From Mactra quadrangularis (lineage: Eukaryota; Mollusca; Bivalvia; Venerida; Mactridae), in contig CM046307.1 of assembly GCA_025267735.1 (NCBI GenBank), positions 47,845,395 to 47,909,394 on the forward strand: 64,000 bases of DNA, written 5' to 3'. A program made the position numbers and the translations under genes. Shown one piece after another: positions 1 through 11,102 of this stretch; position 1 is the first letter of the stretch; each line of letters starts with the position of its first letter. The notes beneath the pieces were generated by a model. The model saw only the letters and a list, made by a program, of their open reading frames with translations, ran no database searches and was not told the DNA's origin.

Positions 1-1944
1 TGTAGTGATTCACGAATCGAACCGCGAATCACTTGTTAATAGAGAAGCATACAAGAATACAAAAAATAGTGAAGAATTACAGATGCTTTTACTATATGGA
101 AAACTATGTACTATAAATATTTTTATTACCAGACCTTTTATGGACATTTTAAGTGATAACATTTTTGTTTAAATGTGTTTCAATCGAAATTTTGACACAA
201 GATAATACGGCCTCCACATGAATTAAAGTTTTCATTAGTAAAAGGTTGAAAGTGACAAACAATGCTTGATAACAAATAGAACAAGATGTCACATTCGTCG
301 ATTAACCGGTAGTGTAATAGAATATATCCTTATTTAATTTATTGCTTGCGCACGTCGTTTAAACCATTTTTTTACGAGCACCCGATTATAATTAGTTATA
401 TAATATTGCATGCGCACGTTAACACTTAATTATTGCCCGTGCTAGGCTAAAACTTAAAACCCCATTTTATCAAAAGTGAGCCTGTTTTTGGACTGCAAAA
501 AAACAGACATTTATCTATTTCAAATTTAGAAAGCAGAGTGGTTTGAACAGTTTATTGTGTCCCTTATGCATGCTATATTCTGATAACTTCATGTTGTTAA
601 ACAGTATTCAAGTTTACTGTTAATGAATATATCTTATAAAGAGGCTTTAATACCTGCTTGTGCACGTTTAATTTTTATTATTGTGATTGCACATTTTAAA
701 TTATTGATGCGTGCCCACGATTAAAATAAATAAGTGTGTGCACACGCAATAAATACATCTATCATAAAATCTTTTCATTGTTTGATCAATATTTACAGAC
801 AAGCCGTTCAATGTCAACGAATGCTTCATGTCAAAAACTTCGTCCTTGTTAAATTGTTCAAATAATAACAAAGTTTAATGTAATCATTCAATGATAAGTC
901 CAAGTTAGTCACCACAAATACCAACAACTCTAATTATAGTTTTACTATTTAATTTCGGATATTTGTCAGCTATGGAGGTATTTTAGGATTTATCAATATT
1001 TAAAACTGGTGTTACAAGCTGAGCGTTATCTTCCGGTGTACTTACTTATAGAACACTCTGGTTCAAAATAAAGAACATTTTCTAATAACTGTTCTATATA
1101 TTGACATTGTTACACTTTTACAAATACCCCTGTTCCCAGTATCCACCCTAGCAGTGTTGGCAGCGTTTTTTTAAATGACCGCATTAAACCCACAATCATC
1201 CTTTAATTGGGTTTTGTCCATACTGCTTTTCCGAACATTTTACAACGGTGTATCTGCGCATTTGGCACTACGCGTACCATTGTCGTCCTAAGCTGTACCG
1301 AAACTTTTATATTAAATGTTCAACATGGTTAATGTACAATGTATATACTATGGTCTTCATGCTTCTTTATCGATGCAAAACGAGTTTTTTTATTGGATTT
1401 AACGCCGTTTTAACACATTTTAGGTCATTTTACGGCGTCCAGCGCACCTAACCTAGCTTTCCTGGACCCTTGTCTATAACCAGTGCTCACCTACCCTTCC
1501 ACGGGGTCGGAAACCTCTCCATATAAACTAATCAATGGAGGAAAATCGACATTATAGGCTAACCCCCCCCCCCCCCCGCCAAAAAAAATGAAGCTATAGA
1601 GGACTTATATGCAAGGTCGTTTATTATTTCACCAAATGAAGAACGGAAGATATTTCCAAAGCATTTACCATCATTGACTTGTATGTTCCTGGCCAGTCTT
1701 TAGAAATATTTTCTTCTTCAAAGCTAATTCCATTATCTACGAGTAGATACCTTGTGGCTTGACCACGCCCTAAAATACAAGGACATTAAAATAGTTGAAT
1801 ACCACCATTAAAAATTATTTCAAAAGCAATGTTACAATACGTTTTGAACTCAGTTTGAATTCATTATAGAAACATTAACATGACTCAAACCACTTTAAGT
1901 TTTTAAAACAAACATGTAATGACATTATACATGTATAGTCTGAA
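1..1944. other. Intergenic or intronic sequence, no gene seen
   Basis: AT-rich sequence with no supportable gene. Short motifs such as 'gcgcacgt' recur between about 345 and 740 around 'ttaatt', giving a loose, degenerate repetition. A less AT-rich patch lies at about 1430-1535, with 'cctggacccttgtctataac' and 'cacctacccttccacggggt'. It looks like an old transposon fragment but I cannot assign it. A homopolymer of 15 C follows at 1563-1577. Confidence 0.6.
1563..1577. repeat. Poly(C) homopolymer, 15 bases
   Basis: Fifteen consecutive C are followed by G, CC and eight A. It is the longest G/C homopolymer noticed in the window and is likely length-variable or an assembly weak point. Confidence 0.9.
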
Positions 1945-2230
1945 TTTCGTGCTTACGCACGCTCCCGACTTACCGACTTTACAGCTATTACCCCTGGTCA
2001 TCGGGCTACTGGTATCTATCTGCCAATCTCTCTGGGGAGTCTTTTACTCCGCTAATTAGTGCAACCCAAATTGGCGCAACGGAATTATACCTCCCTCGCA
2101 GATACCCATTTACACCTGGGTGAAGTGAAGCAATCGCAGGTAAATTTCTTGCTTAAGGAAACTAGCAGTGCCTTTAGTGGGATTCAAACCCAGGACCTCA
2201 CAATAAGCGCGCGTCCTACTACTGATCATG
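1945..2230 (-). mobile_element. tRNA-derived SINE, minus strand
   Basis: Read on the minus strand, this stretch carries a B-box-like 'gggtttgaatccc' after 'gaggtcct'. It continues with 'aaggcactgctagtttcctt', 'aagcaagaaatttacctg' and a body ending near 'accagtagcccgatgacc'. The same B-box and 'gcaagaaatttacc' core recurs at 56.05-56.20 kb and 60.39-60.53 kb. The less AT-rich composition, the shared core and the polymerase III-type promoter support a SINE. The 5' A box is not clear, so the exact 5' end near 2230 is uncertain. Confidence 0.7.
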
Positions 2231-2242
2231 TATTATTACCAG

Positions 2243-2442
2243 TTTGTGAAACATGTAATGCGAAAGTGTCAGTTTTATCATTAGACTGTCATAGGAGCCA
2301 CTGTCGTAGTTCAAGAGATTCACATTCATTAGCACATTGTATTTTCAGTGAAGCTTATACTCATTGTAAACATTGTTCAAGAAATACAATTTCAGAGACT
2401 ATTTTAAATATTTTATCTATAAAGTTCAAGCTCTATTTTTGA
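2243..2442 (+). pseudogene. Cysteine/histidine-rich open segment, possible exon
   Basis: Downstream of the SINE the plus strand stays open for about 67 codons to a TGA at 2440-2442. The peptide is rich in Cys and His: it begins VCETCNAKVSVLSLDCHRSH and later contains AHCIFSEAYTHCKHCSRN, giving seven cysteines. A splice-acceptor-like 'tgtattattaccag' ends at 2242. Paired CxxC and HCxHC spacing suggests a metal-binding or disulfide-rich domain, but no family is recognised. No donor or partner exon was found. It could be a chance frame in old repeat sequence. Confidence 0.25.
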
Positions 2443-4597
2443 ATAGAAAGTAACCAATTAAGAGGGCACGTCATGAACGTGATGCATTCAAATAAATCAA
2501 GACAGATCAATAAAATTTACAATAATTGGTTAACAATCAAGGTTTATATTTTAAAATGAAAGTAGAGTAATTATAAATGTATAAGTCTGATAGGAATACG
2601 TTAACAACACATACCTCTGACAGGAAAGTAGTAAAATGTATAGTTAGTCACTGAAAGAAAGAAAACATAGAATTAACAGCATTGGAGGCGAATCACTTTG
2701 GTACCACATGTAAGCATTGGCCAATCAGTGCAAACCGACGCAAGAAAAAAAATGTTATGTGAGACTTAAAAAGGAAAACTACAACATAATTGCATAAGCT
2801 ATATACATGTATAACTATCTATCTATGTACATATATGGACCAAAATTTTTGTTCGATTAATCCGTTATTATCATCCGATAAAGGCCTGTTTTACTATAAT
2901 TTATAAAGCGAAACGTTCTGGACCGAACGATCATTTCGGATAACCTATGATATTCGTTGTATTTGATTTCGGACAATTGCGATTATACTGTATTTAATTT
3001 ATCAAAATTCTTATTATATGATTGTTTAACAATACACTATTGAAGGATTTAAGACTAAAATTGATCTTAAGATGCTTAATAATACGGGTCCCTACCAATG
3101 TGTACATTTGTACACCCAACATTTTTCAGCGGTGTCGGTCCACGTACAATGTCTGTAAACAGATATCTGGTAGACCGCTGTCGTACAGGATCTCTTAGGG
3201 TAGCTCGGAAGGTCTCGTCCAGATGACCTTTGTGTCGTAGCTTTCATCTAGACCAAACACTATTAGCATATAGATTTCGTATTTTCTATTTTAGACCTAG
3301 GTTTACAAGCTTACTTGGCGCCAGTGTTATATACAGGCTGTGATTGGACGACTCTTTTCAAATTGTGTGTCGTAGACCATGTAATCAAATGACCAAACAT
3401 AATGATTGCGTCAAGGATATTATAATGAGAAAAGACAACCTGAACGTGACGCTCATAACGAAACAGCCAGATCTAATTAGCGAGTAGGCAAGCGAAACAA
3501 TTTAGATCTGGTTTTAATCAGATTGCGATCTCTACCAACATATGCTCCATTTGTAGACCAAGCGTTGTCATCGGTGACAGTGTTGGTAAAAAAAGAAAAA
3601 AACTATTTTACACATGGATAAAAGTGAATCAATCGAGCGTATAGTTGGTAAAAAATACAATGAGCAATTTTGTACGGTTATAAAAAACCTGCTGGGTTAT
3701 CAAGTGAATCATCCGTGCATCAACATAATTTTAACTCTACTTCATATCCGCCTTATACCAGTTTCATGAAGTAAGTTTCATTTATATATAAAAACATACA
3801 TCAAAAATAAAATTTTGGCCTAAATATTACAGGCTCAAGAAAATTAGCAGTCCCTTGTACATTCTATTCAAAACATTACGAACATGATAACACAATCACA
3901 ACAAGCAAATCGAACCGATTGATAACAGAAAATGTCGAACATCGATTAAAGCTTCGGATAATTTGAATTCAAGCGCTATCAGCACAGAAAAAAATAATTA
4001 TCAACCTTGATAAGCATAAAATTATTAATATCAACAACTACTGGAATCTAACCAGCTTGTCAACCTTACTGCCTGTTGACGCAGCTTGTTCTGATGGTTC
4101 ATGGAATAATAAACTAGACAAAGACCAAATTGTATGATGATTTTGACATTTATTATATTATAATTATAAATGACGCATATAATAAACATAATAATAAAAA
4201 CAAGACATAAGTATTTGCTTAGCTGGGATAAGTCAATTTATTCTAAGTTCCGGTATAAGACCACCTTGGTTACAGCACTATCATGCATTTTTTGGCGATT
4301 TTAGAACCAGATGTTATTTAAAGAGACAAAGACCAGTCTTTTAGTATCTCCATCAATTGTGATGATTCTTTTACTGTAATATTCATGAAGTACGAGAAAA
4401 AAATGCATATTAAATGCAATAATAAATTAATAAAAAATAGAGAAATAAACAGATTACACTTACTTGTGTGCGCCCTAGAAAAATATGTGCAGACTAAAGT
4501 ATTATCTGTGAATGCAAACTAGTTTTAGTAACATATGTGCATTAATCTAGAACATAGAAAATCGTCCTTGAATTTATGGAACGCATTTGGTGGTATA
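2443..4597. other. Gene-less stretch with a G/C-elevated, inverted-repeat patch
   Basis: No coding sequence is supported. Between about 3090 and 3570 the composition rises in G/C and short inverted repeats appear: 'gtgtacatttgtacac' near 3100, and 'ccagatctaatt' at 3467-3478 facing 'aatttagatctgg' at 3499-3511. Motifs such as 'ctaccaa' and 'gttggta' occur at both ends of the patch, which suggests a degraded DNA transposon without giving clean ends. The rest is featureless AT-rich DNA. Confidence 0.45.
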
Positions 4598-4972
4598 CAG
4601 TACCCACCAAAAGTTTGGAGTCAAAAGAAATTTACTACAATTTTTGAATTTTGGTGAATTTTTTGTTGAATCATTGTTTTAAATGTATTTAAACATGGTT
4701 TATGATAAGATGAAAAAAAATTTCATGAATGCAACACATCTTTAAGTTTCAGCATCTGACATACTAAAGCCTCCAAATCCACGATTATTGTAATTATTTT
4801 CCATAACATATTTTTAATGCTATTTTTGTAGTCTAGGATACAATATTAATGATTATCAAAAAATAAAACAAAACTAAGCAGCATTTCAAAATAAACAGTC
4901 ATCAAAATTTAGATAAAAGCTACTCAGTAGGCCTACAAAGTGAAAATGTCTCCAAACTTTTGGTGGGTACTG
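4598..4972. mobile_element. Tc1/mariner-type MITE, 375 bp, with TA target duplication
   Basis: Perfect 23-bp terminal inverted repeats start 'cagtacccaccaaaagtttg' at 4598 and mirror at 4950-4972. The element is flanked on both sides by TA (4596-4597 and 4973-4974), the hallmark target of Tc1/mariner transposases. The 375-bp interior has no transposase frame, so this is a non-autonomous derivative. The near-identical termini suggest a relatively recent insertion compared with its surroundings. Confidence 0.9.
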
Positions 4973-5085
4973 TACATGAATATGATGATCGTATGATAAT
5001 AAATTTATTGTTAGTGATTGTCATACTTTTCTTTATCTTGAGGGAATACAAGTATGCATGTCTTTTGTTTACTGATCGATATCAA

Positions 5086-5452
5086 TTAGAGACTTTTGTC
5101 AGTTATCTTCCCTGATAAAATCTGAAGCATAAAATCTTGGTAAGTAGGTCCTTACAGTTGGAATCCTCGGATTTTATCATTTAATTTTTATGTAAGGATA
5201 ACAAAATATTTCATCTAATCTCATTCTTGTTAATTAAGATATTAACAGAAGTGATGAAATTTAGATAGTTCTTTACCCTGAAAATACTTAGCTTTAATTT
5301 CAAACAAATTAAATGATTTACAAAGAAGTTATTCAAGATTAATTTTGGCAAATTGACATTAAAAAGTAAGGGTAAAATCTGAGTAATCCAACTAATAGGA
5401 CCTACTTATTTGAAGAGTATACAAGGGGAAATAACTGACTAAAGTCCCTTAT
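5086..5452. mobile_element. Long terminal-inverted-repeat element, about 370 bp
   Basis: The left end 'gacttttgtcagttatcttc' and the inner 'aagtaggtccttacagttgg' are mirrored on the right by 'ccaactaataggacctactt' and 'gggaaataactgactaaagt'. The inverted arms are about 75-80 bp with moderate divergence, around an AT-rich centre. There is no coding capacity and no clear target duplication. It is best called an ageing MITE or foldback element. Confidence 0.7.
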
Positions 5453-6857
5453 TATTTATCTAATTTCCCTATATCAAGACATACACTGCCCATGGACTAC
5501 AAAATTAAATCATGTATGAACTGTAACAAATATGTTTCATATTACAAAAATATATTTCAAATTACTCGCAACCGAAAAAAGAAAATGTTTTCATATCTGA
5601 TGTGCATGAATATATCTTAGTGGCTTAAAGATGCTGACTATGCCATTAAGGTTTCATTTATATATTGAAATTATACCCGAAAGATCGCTTACAACGTAGA
5701 TAATTAAATTCTGTAGTAATACTGCATAAGTGGTCTAGAACAGGCTAATTTCGTTTTGACAAAGTGACATGTGGTCCTGAACAGTGTTGAAACAATTAAA
5801 GTAAACTTAGAGTTGTATTGTTCAAGAAAATATTTTTAAAAAATTGAAAAACCATGATAATTTTGGCAACGGTTTTGCAACAAATCTACATGAAAGGTAA
5901 CGTGTAAAAAACAAATCATGCGTAAATGCAAAAAAGTCGTTTATAAACGTTTTAGTGTAGTACAATTAGTTATGTATTATACGAATGTAAGTAGGTTACT
6001 TCATTTGAAAAGTCATCAGTGTATACAAGCTCTTAATTAAACCATGACCCCTGTCCAGTTGATAAAACATACATGTACTTGATTTGTGTGCTACCGGTCC
6101 GGATTAAGACTCTTCAAAATTTGATGTATGTGAATTCACCAATTATATTTTGTGAAATCATTAAAAAGTGTATATTATTGCAAAGAGAGATAACTCAAGC
6201 TACCCTCGAGAAACGATCAAACAAATTATGTCCCTTTTCTCATGTTTTACGATATCTTATTCAACTTGCATCATTGTATTTTGATAAAGGCAGAGACTTC
6301 ACAAGTTTGATAAATAAAATATCGTTTGTTATTGTTCTAAATATAAACATAATACCAATCATATACTGTCCACAGACTGCAAAGAAAATAGACGTTTAAA
6401 TGTGTTTCATATACAATGTAGATCACAGAAAAGGCATGGAAGAAACAGAATATTCGTCTTTTTTTAATTAAGAATTTTTATTTCAACTCGCAAGTTTAGA
6501 AAATGTAATTTTCACTCGTGGCTATGTCACTATAAAATGTTTATTCAGAGCTTACTCTGAGGAATAAAATCCGACAAAAGTCGACAAATGCCATCTTTAC
6601 CTTTTAGCAGTTTATCTTTTTATCCATTTTCCTCTGAACATTATACTAATGTAGGCGTCTAGAATCGTCGTGTAATATCTGTCTGAAAACTCGTCTGGTT
6701 AGGCACTTTCACATATTGTACAGCATCAAAAATAAGAACAACAGATCGTTTGGCGTCAGATTATCAAGCAGTTAACCATGAACAGTGTTGAAGAAATATA
6801 CGACGACAGTTTTAGACTGAATGCAAAAATTGTATAGCTAAGTGTTTTGTCGTGTTT
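5453..6857. other. Gene-less AT-rich stretch; old copy of the duplicated unit near its end
   Basis: No gene is supported. The segment at about 6649-6730, beginning 'gtaggcgtctagaatcgtcg', is a diverged copy of a sequence found at about 13868, 19553 and 30462 ('gtaggcgtctaagagtgtcg' in A1). The unit that built the A duplications therefore already existed here in an older copy. Confidence 0.5.
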
Positions 6858-7090
6858 TTAAGGGTTTATTGTCCTAGCAACTCATTGAATAGGTTATATA
6901 ACGGTGATTAATCCACCTACTCACTGTTCCTGGGAAGGATAATCTCTGGATATAGCTTGTCAAACAGTTACTAGGCACATACTTCCTTCAGTGTGGTTGG
7001 GACGGAGGAAGGCCGTAGAAATTACTTCATCACAGAATTCCACGAAAGATTGCCTCGCCCAGGAATCAAACCTACGACCCCTCGATCAGT
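6858..7090 (-). mobile_element. tRNA-derived SINE, minus strand, lacking the A-box end
   Basis: The minus strand carries the B-box region 'gtaggtttgattcc', a body that includes 'gtgaagtaatttctacggcc', and an end similar to the complete SINE at 8186-8511. Homology stops after 'gatcgaggggtcgtagg' and a short 'ctgatcgag' stretch, so the A-box half of the tRNA head is missing. The tail lies near 6858. Confidence 0.75.
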
Positions 7091-7228
7091 AGCAAAGTGT
7101 ATTATAGAAATGTTTTTCAATATTACGACCATCAAAATCAACGTTTTTATATTGGGGCTTTAAGAACCTGCAGCAGAAGAAAATATAATATAAGCTAATT
7201 AAGAATTCCAAATACTGCAAACAAAACT

Positions 7229-7322
7229 TCATGACAATAAAGGACATAAAAAAGAGCAAAGCCTTTGTTTAATTTCAGAGCACTCTGGATAACTAAGTTA
7301 TTCGGAATTAAGAAGTGAAATA
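7229..7322 (-). repeat. Hydrophobic-segment module, minus strand
   Basis: This is a copy of a module found at least a dozen times in the window, with consensus near 'ttatttctttgatcgtatcg' then 'tttctttagttataaatgtc'. Here the minus strand reads an open, very hydrophobic run that includes KALLFFMSFIVMKFC. It sits upstream, in the minus sense, of the polar-tail type module. It is a diverged relic and its function is unknown. Confidence 0.4.
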
Positions 7323-7797
7323 AAGTTGAATAAATTGTTTTATAAATGCCATCATGCAAAATAAAAAAGAATAACAGATGGAAATGTTTCAGGCAACTTT
7401 CTTTAAGTTAATTTCATTCAATCCAGTTATAACATAAATGTCAAGTCCCGTGGTGGCCTTGAAGGGAAGGGTCAATATACGTACAAACACGTGATTGACT
7501 AGTAAAAAGGTAAAGTAATATTATCGTAACAACATTTCCCAAGCACCAGTTCTTCTTTAAATGTTCTGAATTGTTTTTTTTTCTAAAACCTTAGTGAACT
7601 AGCCTCTGTAATCCGACACAACGCTGTTGAACGTGGCGTTAAGTACCACAACGTAAACTCATATACACAATATATCATTTGTTTCCTTAACAACAGATAT
7701 GTTAATCTCCTTTTGTTGTGTGATTGGCTTTTGTTCTTCGGGGAATTTCTAGGTGGCCATTGTTAATTCAGTATGTGGCTCTATTTTGGCGAAAAAA

Positions 7798-7858
7798 ACG
7801 ATGGTATGATGATGAAATCACGATGATGCGATGGTATACGATGATGAAATCACGATAC
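7798..7858. repeat. Two-copy tandem repeat, about 30 bp unit
   Basis: The unit 'gatgatgaaatcacgat' preceded by 'cgatggtat' occurs twice in succession with small changes, giving a short GATGATG-rich minisatellite. Confidence 0.7.
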
Positions 7859-7935
7859 GATATCATGGAGACAAACAAGTTACATATGACCTTTAAGTTC
7901 TTGATTAGTAATTAGTTATAAAAACCTAATTCAAG

Positions 7936-8011
7936 CATCCTCCTCTTCGCTGTCTAGTTTTATGGGCAGTTTGTGGTTTTTTACTGTTGCTGTACCTGAT
8001 AAGTTTTCAGA
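7936..8011 (-). repeat. Polar-tail module, minus strand, open to a stop
   Basis: One of over 20 copies of a recurrent module. Its minus-strand consensus is near 'gaaaacatatcaggaacagc' followed by 'aacagtaaaaaacacagacc'. This copy reads open as SENLSGTATVKNHKLP and ends in an acidic run, DSEEEDA, before TGA. Together with the hydrophobic module at 8517-8620 it would fit an anchor-plus-cytoplasmic-tail exon pair (inference). Confidence 0.4.
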
Positions 8012-8185
8012 TAATGAATCCATAACGTTACAGTAACAAATTGTTTTATTTGAAATAGCTAATGCAACTGAGTATCACTTCTGTGTGAAATCACTAAAAT
8101 ATGTCCACTAATTTTGTTTAAATGTATTTATGCAAGGCTAACATCAGTTCGTATGAAAGTAATTATAATTGTGAAGACAGCTGAC

Positions 8186-8511
8186 GTTATATTGTTTGTT
8201 GTTTGTTATGTTGGGTTTAACACCATTGCAACACATAACTATTGACATATAACGGCGGTCAAGCAACCTACTCACTCCTCCTGGAAAGGCTAAATCTCTG
8301 GTTTTAGCTGTTAACCAACTAAAAACCGCATACTTTCGTCAGTGACTGACAACTGCCCTACTAAATTAAAAATCATTGGTAGGAGGGAGAATGGCTGTAG
8401 AAATAATTTCATGACCAAGCTCCACGAAAGTATGCCCCGCCCGAGAATCGAATCCACGACCCCTCGATCAGTAAACTTGCGTGCTACCAACTGAGCCAGC
8501 CGGGCGGCTAT
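8186..8511 (-). mobile_element. Full-length tRNA-derived SINE with 5-bp target duplication
   Basis: On the minus strand the head reads 'ggctggctcagttggtagca' (A box), then 'ggattcgattctcgggcgg' (B box). A conserved body includes 'tttagcctttccaggagg', and the end is 'gttaaacccaacataac'. CTGAC flanks it at 8181-8185 and 8512-8516. The insertion splits a copy of the hydrophobic-segment module: 'gtgaagacag' lies to the left and 'gaaacagaaatcgatacg' to the right. It is the reference copy for this SINE family here. Confidence 0.9.
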
Positions 8512-8516
8512 CTGAC

Positions 8517-8620
8517 TTTTATATTTGAAGAAACAGAAATCGATACGATAAAGGAAATATTAATTTTGTCTCATCTCTTTCTGATATTGTTATATGAGAA
8601 TAGAGGATGGAACAGAAGTA
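8517..8620 (-). repeat. Hydrophobic-segment module interrupted by a SINE
   Basis: 'gaaacagaaatcgatacgat' matches the module seen at 10.73, 17.05 and 17.41 kb. The portion that normally precedes it ('gtgaagacagctgac') is stranded on the other side of the SINE, at about 8171-8185. The copy is therefore broken. Confidence 0.6.
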
Positions 8621-8874
8621 GATATTCACAATGTATGTGAAATTAATAGTTTATATCATTGTTTACTGGATAATTGCGATTAATGTTTAACATGAAAACC
8701 AAATGTTAACCAAAAGAAAAGAAAAGAAAAATAAACATGAAAATTCCAATTATAGTTAAACGTTTTATAGTAAGATTAAGTGTAAATTATATACACCTCA
8801 TAGACATATTAGTTTCCTTTATTTGTTTTCTATAACACAAGTTTAAACATCTAAAAAAATATCTAAAATTTGAG

Positions 8875-8947
8875 CATCTCCCTCTTTGCCGTTTGGCTGT
8901 ATGGAAAGTATGTCCATTGCGAGAGTTGCTGTTCTTGACGTGACTTC
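8875..8947 (-). repeat. Polar-tail module, minus strand
   Basis: Top strand 'catctccctctttgccgttt' ... 'gttgctgttcttgacgtg'. The minus strand stays open here and about 13 codons beyond, including PNGKEGDAQIL, before a TAA. Diverged copy. Confidence 0.45.
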
Positions 8948-9411
8948 ATTTTATTATATTTTGCTTTTGTAGATTATTATTATCAAATATTATGATTATA
9001 ATAATAGTTATTTTCATTATCATTAAAAATTCCTTTTGATATTTTTACATGTCAAAATAAAGTTACAGCTCTATTTAATTATCTGTTTCATAAATTCAGA
9101 CTAGATCGATGTTTTCATGGTCATGATCACGTTTCTTGATACCAAAGGGTACAAGTCAAAGTTCAAACAGAAAAGTTTATTGTATTATATTTATGTATTC
9201 AATCCAGTTCACATAGCGATGTTTAATGGAAGTTTTATTGTCCATACTCAGGAGTATTATTAATGAAATTGAGTTCAGACTAGCGCTACGTTCTGTATAC
9301 ACGAAGTACTTTGGCACTTTTGAACGTAATTTCCAAGGCGGAAACCTCTAAGATTCTTTTTCATTATTTTTGTGGCGTCCCTTTTATAACAAATGTTTAA
9401 AATTTAAATTT

Positions 9412-9490
9412 CATCTCCTTCTTTGTGTTTGGTCGGTGTGGGAGGTCTGTGATTTTTATGGTTTTTGTACCTGATATGTTTTCAAAGTCT
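9412..9490 (-). repeat. Polar-tail module, minus strand, 3' of the 9.6-kb anchor candidate
   Basis: The minus strand reads FENISGTKTIK then TDLPHRPNTKKEMKFKF and TAA. The copy at 45.1 kb reads ETISRTTIVKLDLPHRQKAK, so both keep the same frame around DLPHR. Its position about 110 bp downstream of the hydrophobic candidate at 9600-9731 fits an anchor-then-tail order. Confidence 0.4.
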
Positions 9491-9599
9491 TTCTAGTTAA
9501 ACATTATTCAGAAATAATTGAATATAGAGAAATTCAAATGGAACTTATAAAAAAATTATTTTAAATTATATGGCTTCAAGCAGAAATAGCAGATTATAA

Positions 9600-9731
9600 T
9601 TATAGAAATGTTTTGTAAAAACATGAGATGAACAGACCAATGACGATCACAAAGAACAGAATCAAAATCAATACAATCAAAGAGACCTTGGTGTTGTTAC
9701 ATTTCAGAATATTCCGTACAATTGAATTATT
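9600..9731 (-). CDS. Candidate membrane-anchor exon (partial gene or gene relic)
   Basis: A 44-codon frame (43 residues and TAA) begins directly after a strong splice-acceptor-like site on the minus strand: pyrimidine-rich 'ttttatttcctttttaatac' then AG. Residues 1-16 are polar (NNSIVRNILKCNNTKV). Residues 17-38 are a single hydrophobic run (SLIVLILILFFVIV then IGLFISCF), followed by YKTFL. This is the profile of a type I membrane anchor with a very short cytoplasmic end, or of an anchor spliced onward to the tail module at 9412-9490. It is one member of a repeated module; most other copies are visibly eroded. No extracellular exon was confirmed nearby. The frame could still be chance in AT-rich DNA, and transcription is unproven. 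Confidence 0.35.
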   Translation of the reverse strand, partial: NNSIVRNILKCNNTKVSLIVLILILFFVIVIGLFISCFYKTFL

Positions 9732-9734
9732 CTG

Positions 9735-10439
9735 TATTAAAAAGGAAATAAAAGTTCCACATTAGGAATTAATTGTCCTGTAAATGTCACCGTACAGAAG
9801 ACAGAAGAAAGGAAATTGGATTAACGTCGGAAATTGTGAAAATAATATTCGTACAATTTTGGTAACAAATCGTATTTTTTCATAAATCGTTATTATGCTT
9901 AAAATAGCGACTGTTCTTGAAAATACATGTGATGTACTTAGATGTTAAATGCACATTGATAAAGTGATTCAAATTTATCATATGATATCAACACATAACG
10001 TGTTGAAGCTTTGAACTATTTCAAGTGTAAAAAAAATCTAACTCTTCTTACTTCATTCAATTTCTTTATATCTCTACTTTATTCTACTATTATATTTTTT
10101 TTAAATCCCGAAAACGATATTTTTGGCGGTTAGCAGCTATATGTGTCAGTCCTACTGTTGTGCAATTTTAGTACAGTAAAGAAAAACCTTTTGCTTTATG
10201 CAAAAGTATGCCATTTTGATTTTATTTCAGTACCTAATGCTTAATTTGGGAAGAATATGTGTTCCTGTATTTAGGCGATATCGTTTAATAGTGGAACTTA
10301 ACATAATCAGCTTCAAGGAAATTTCGTTCACCTTAATGATTGCACTTAATGAACCTATTCTAATTTTATCTGATGCGAGAATTCGATTTGGTAAACAAGA
10401 GTTTGTGACCATTCAGAAGAACACGTGACTATAGACCCT
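9735..10439. other. Gene-less AT-rich stretch
   Basis: No coding feature is supported. Overlapping short frames at about 10.2-10.4 kb on both strands show no domain or splice context. Confidence 0.5.
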
Positions 10440-10477
10440 GATCATAGACATATTAAGCTATTAATATGTCTATGATC
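10440..10477. repeat. Perfect 16-bp hairpin, 6-base loop
   Basis: 'gatcatagacatatta' at 10440-10455 pairs exactly with 'taatatgtctatgatc' at 10462-10477 around the loop 'agctat'. No target duplication or second copy was seen. Confidence 0.85.
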
Positions 10478-10721
10478 CTGATATGTATTCCGCAAGATAA
10501 GTGGAAAAGCTTGTGTGGTGCCATATAAAATGAATGAAATTATGTTGCCTTTAGAATAGCTAAAACCAACTTGTAATGACAAAGTGGACAGCTGTGTTGG
10601 AATTGTCAAGGTACTACTGCTGGAATGAATATTGTTTAGATTATAAATGTTACGCAAGAAAAAGATGACGTCTGATGTTTTTCGAACTTATAATGAAGTA
10701 AAAAAAACTATAACTTATAAC

Positions 10722-10860
10722 TGTGAAGACAGCTGGCATTTATAACTAAAGAAACCGAGCTCGATACGATCAAAGAAATAACTTTCGTCTCTTCTTATTG
10801 TCTTCCGGATAATTGAATTACTTAGACATAAAAAGGAAGCTAGAAATAAAATTACACCTA
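10722..10860 (-). repeat. Hydrophobic-segment module in A1
   Basis: Top strand 'gtgaagacagctggcattta' ... 'gagctcgatacgatcaaag'. The minus strand is preceded by a pyrimidine-rich intron-like run 'ctagcttcctttttatgtc', which aligns with the splice-acceptor site of the 9.6-kb copy. A1 differs from A2 by a single-base indel in the hydrophobic frame. Confidence 0.5.
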
Positions 10861-10985
10861 GTAATAAATGTTGTTGTCATCGTTATTGTTCATTGTTTTT
10901 TGCAAAAACTATTATGATAAACTTGTGATGAGTCAAAAACAAAATATTCAATACGCATTTACATTACTTACAAAAAAGGAGTCTA

Positions 10986-11084
10986 AAACATATCAGTAAC
11001 AGCAACAGTAAAGTAACACTAACCTCCCACACAATTAATAGCAAATAAGACGATGTTTTGGATTCTTTGGTTAGAAAAGGACGC
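10986..11084 (+). repeat. Polar-tail module in plus orientation (A1)
   Basis: 'acatatcagtaacagcaaca' ... 'cctcccacaca' ... 'aggacgcc' is the inverse orientation of most other copies. Its A2 partner is at 17676-17780. A TAA shortly after the conserved start breaks the frame in A1. Confidence 0.6.
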
Positions 11085-11102
11085 CGCAGACATTATTTAG
11101 AG

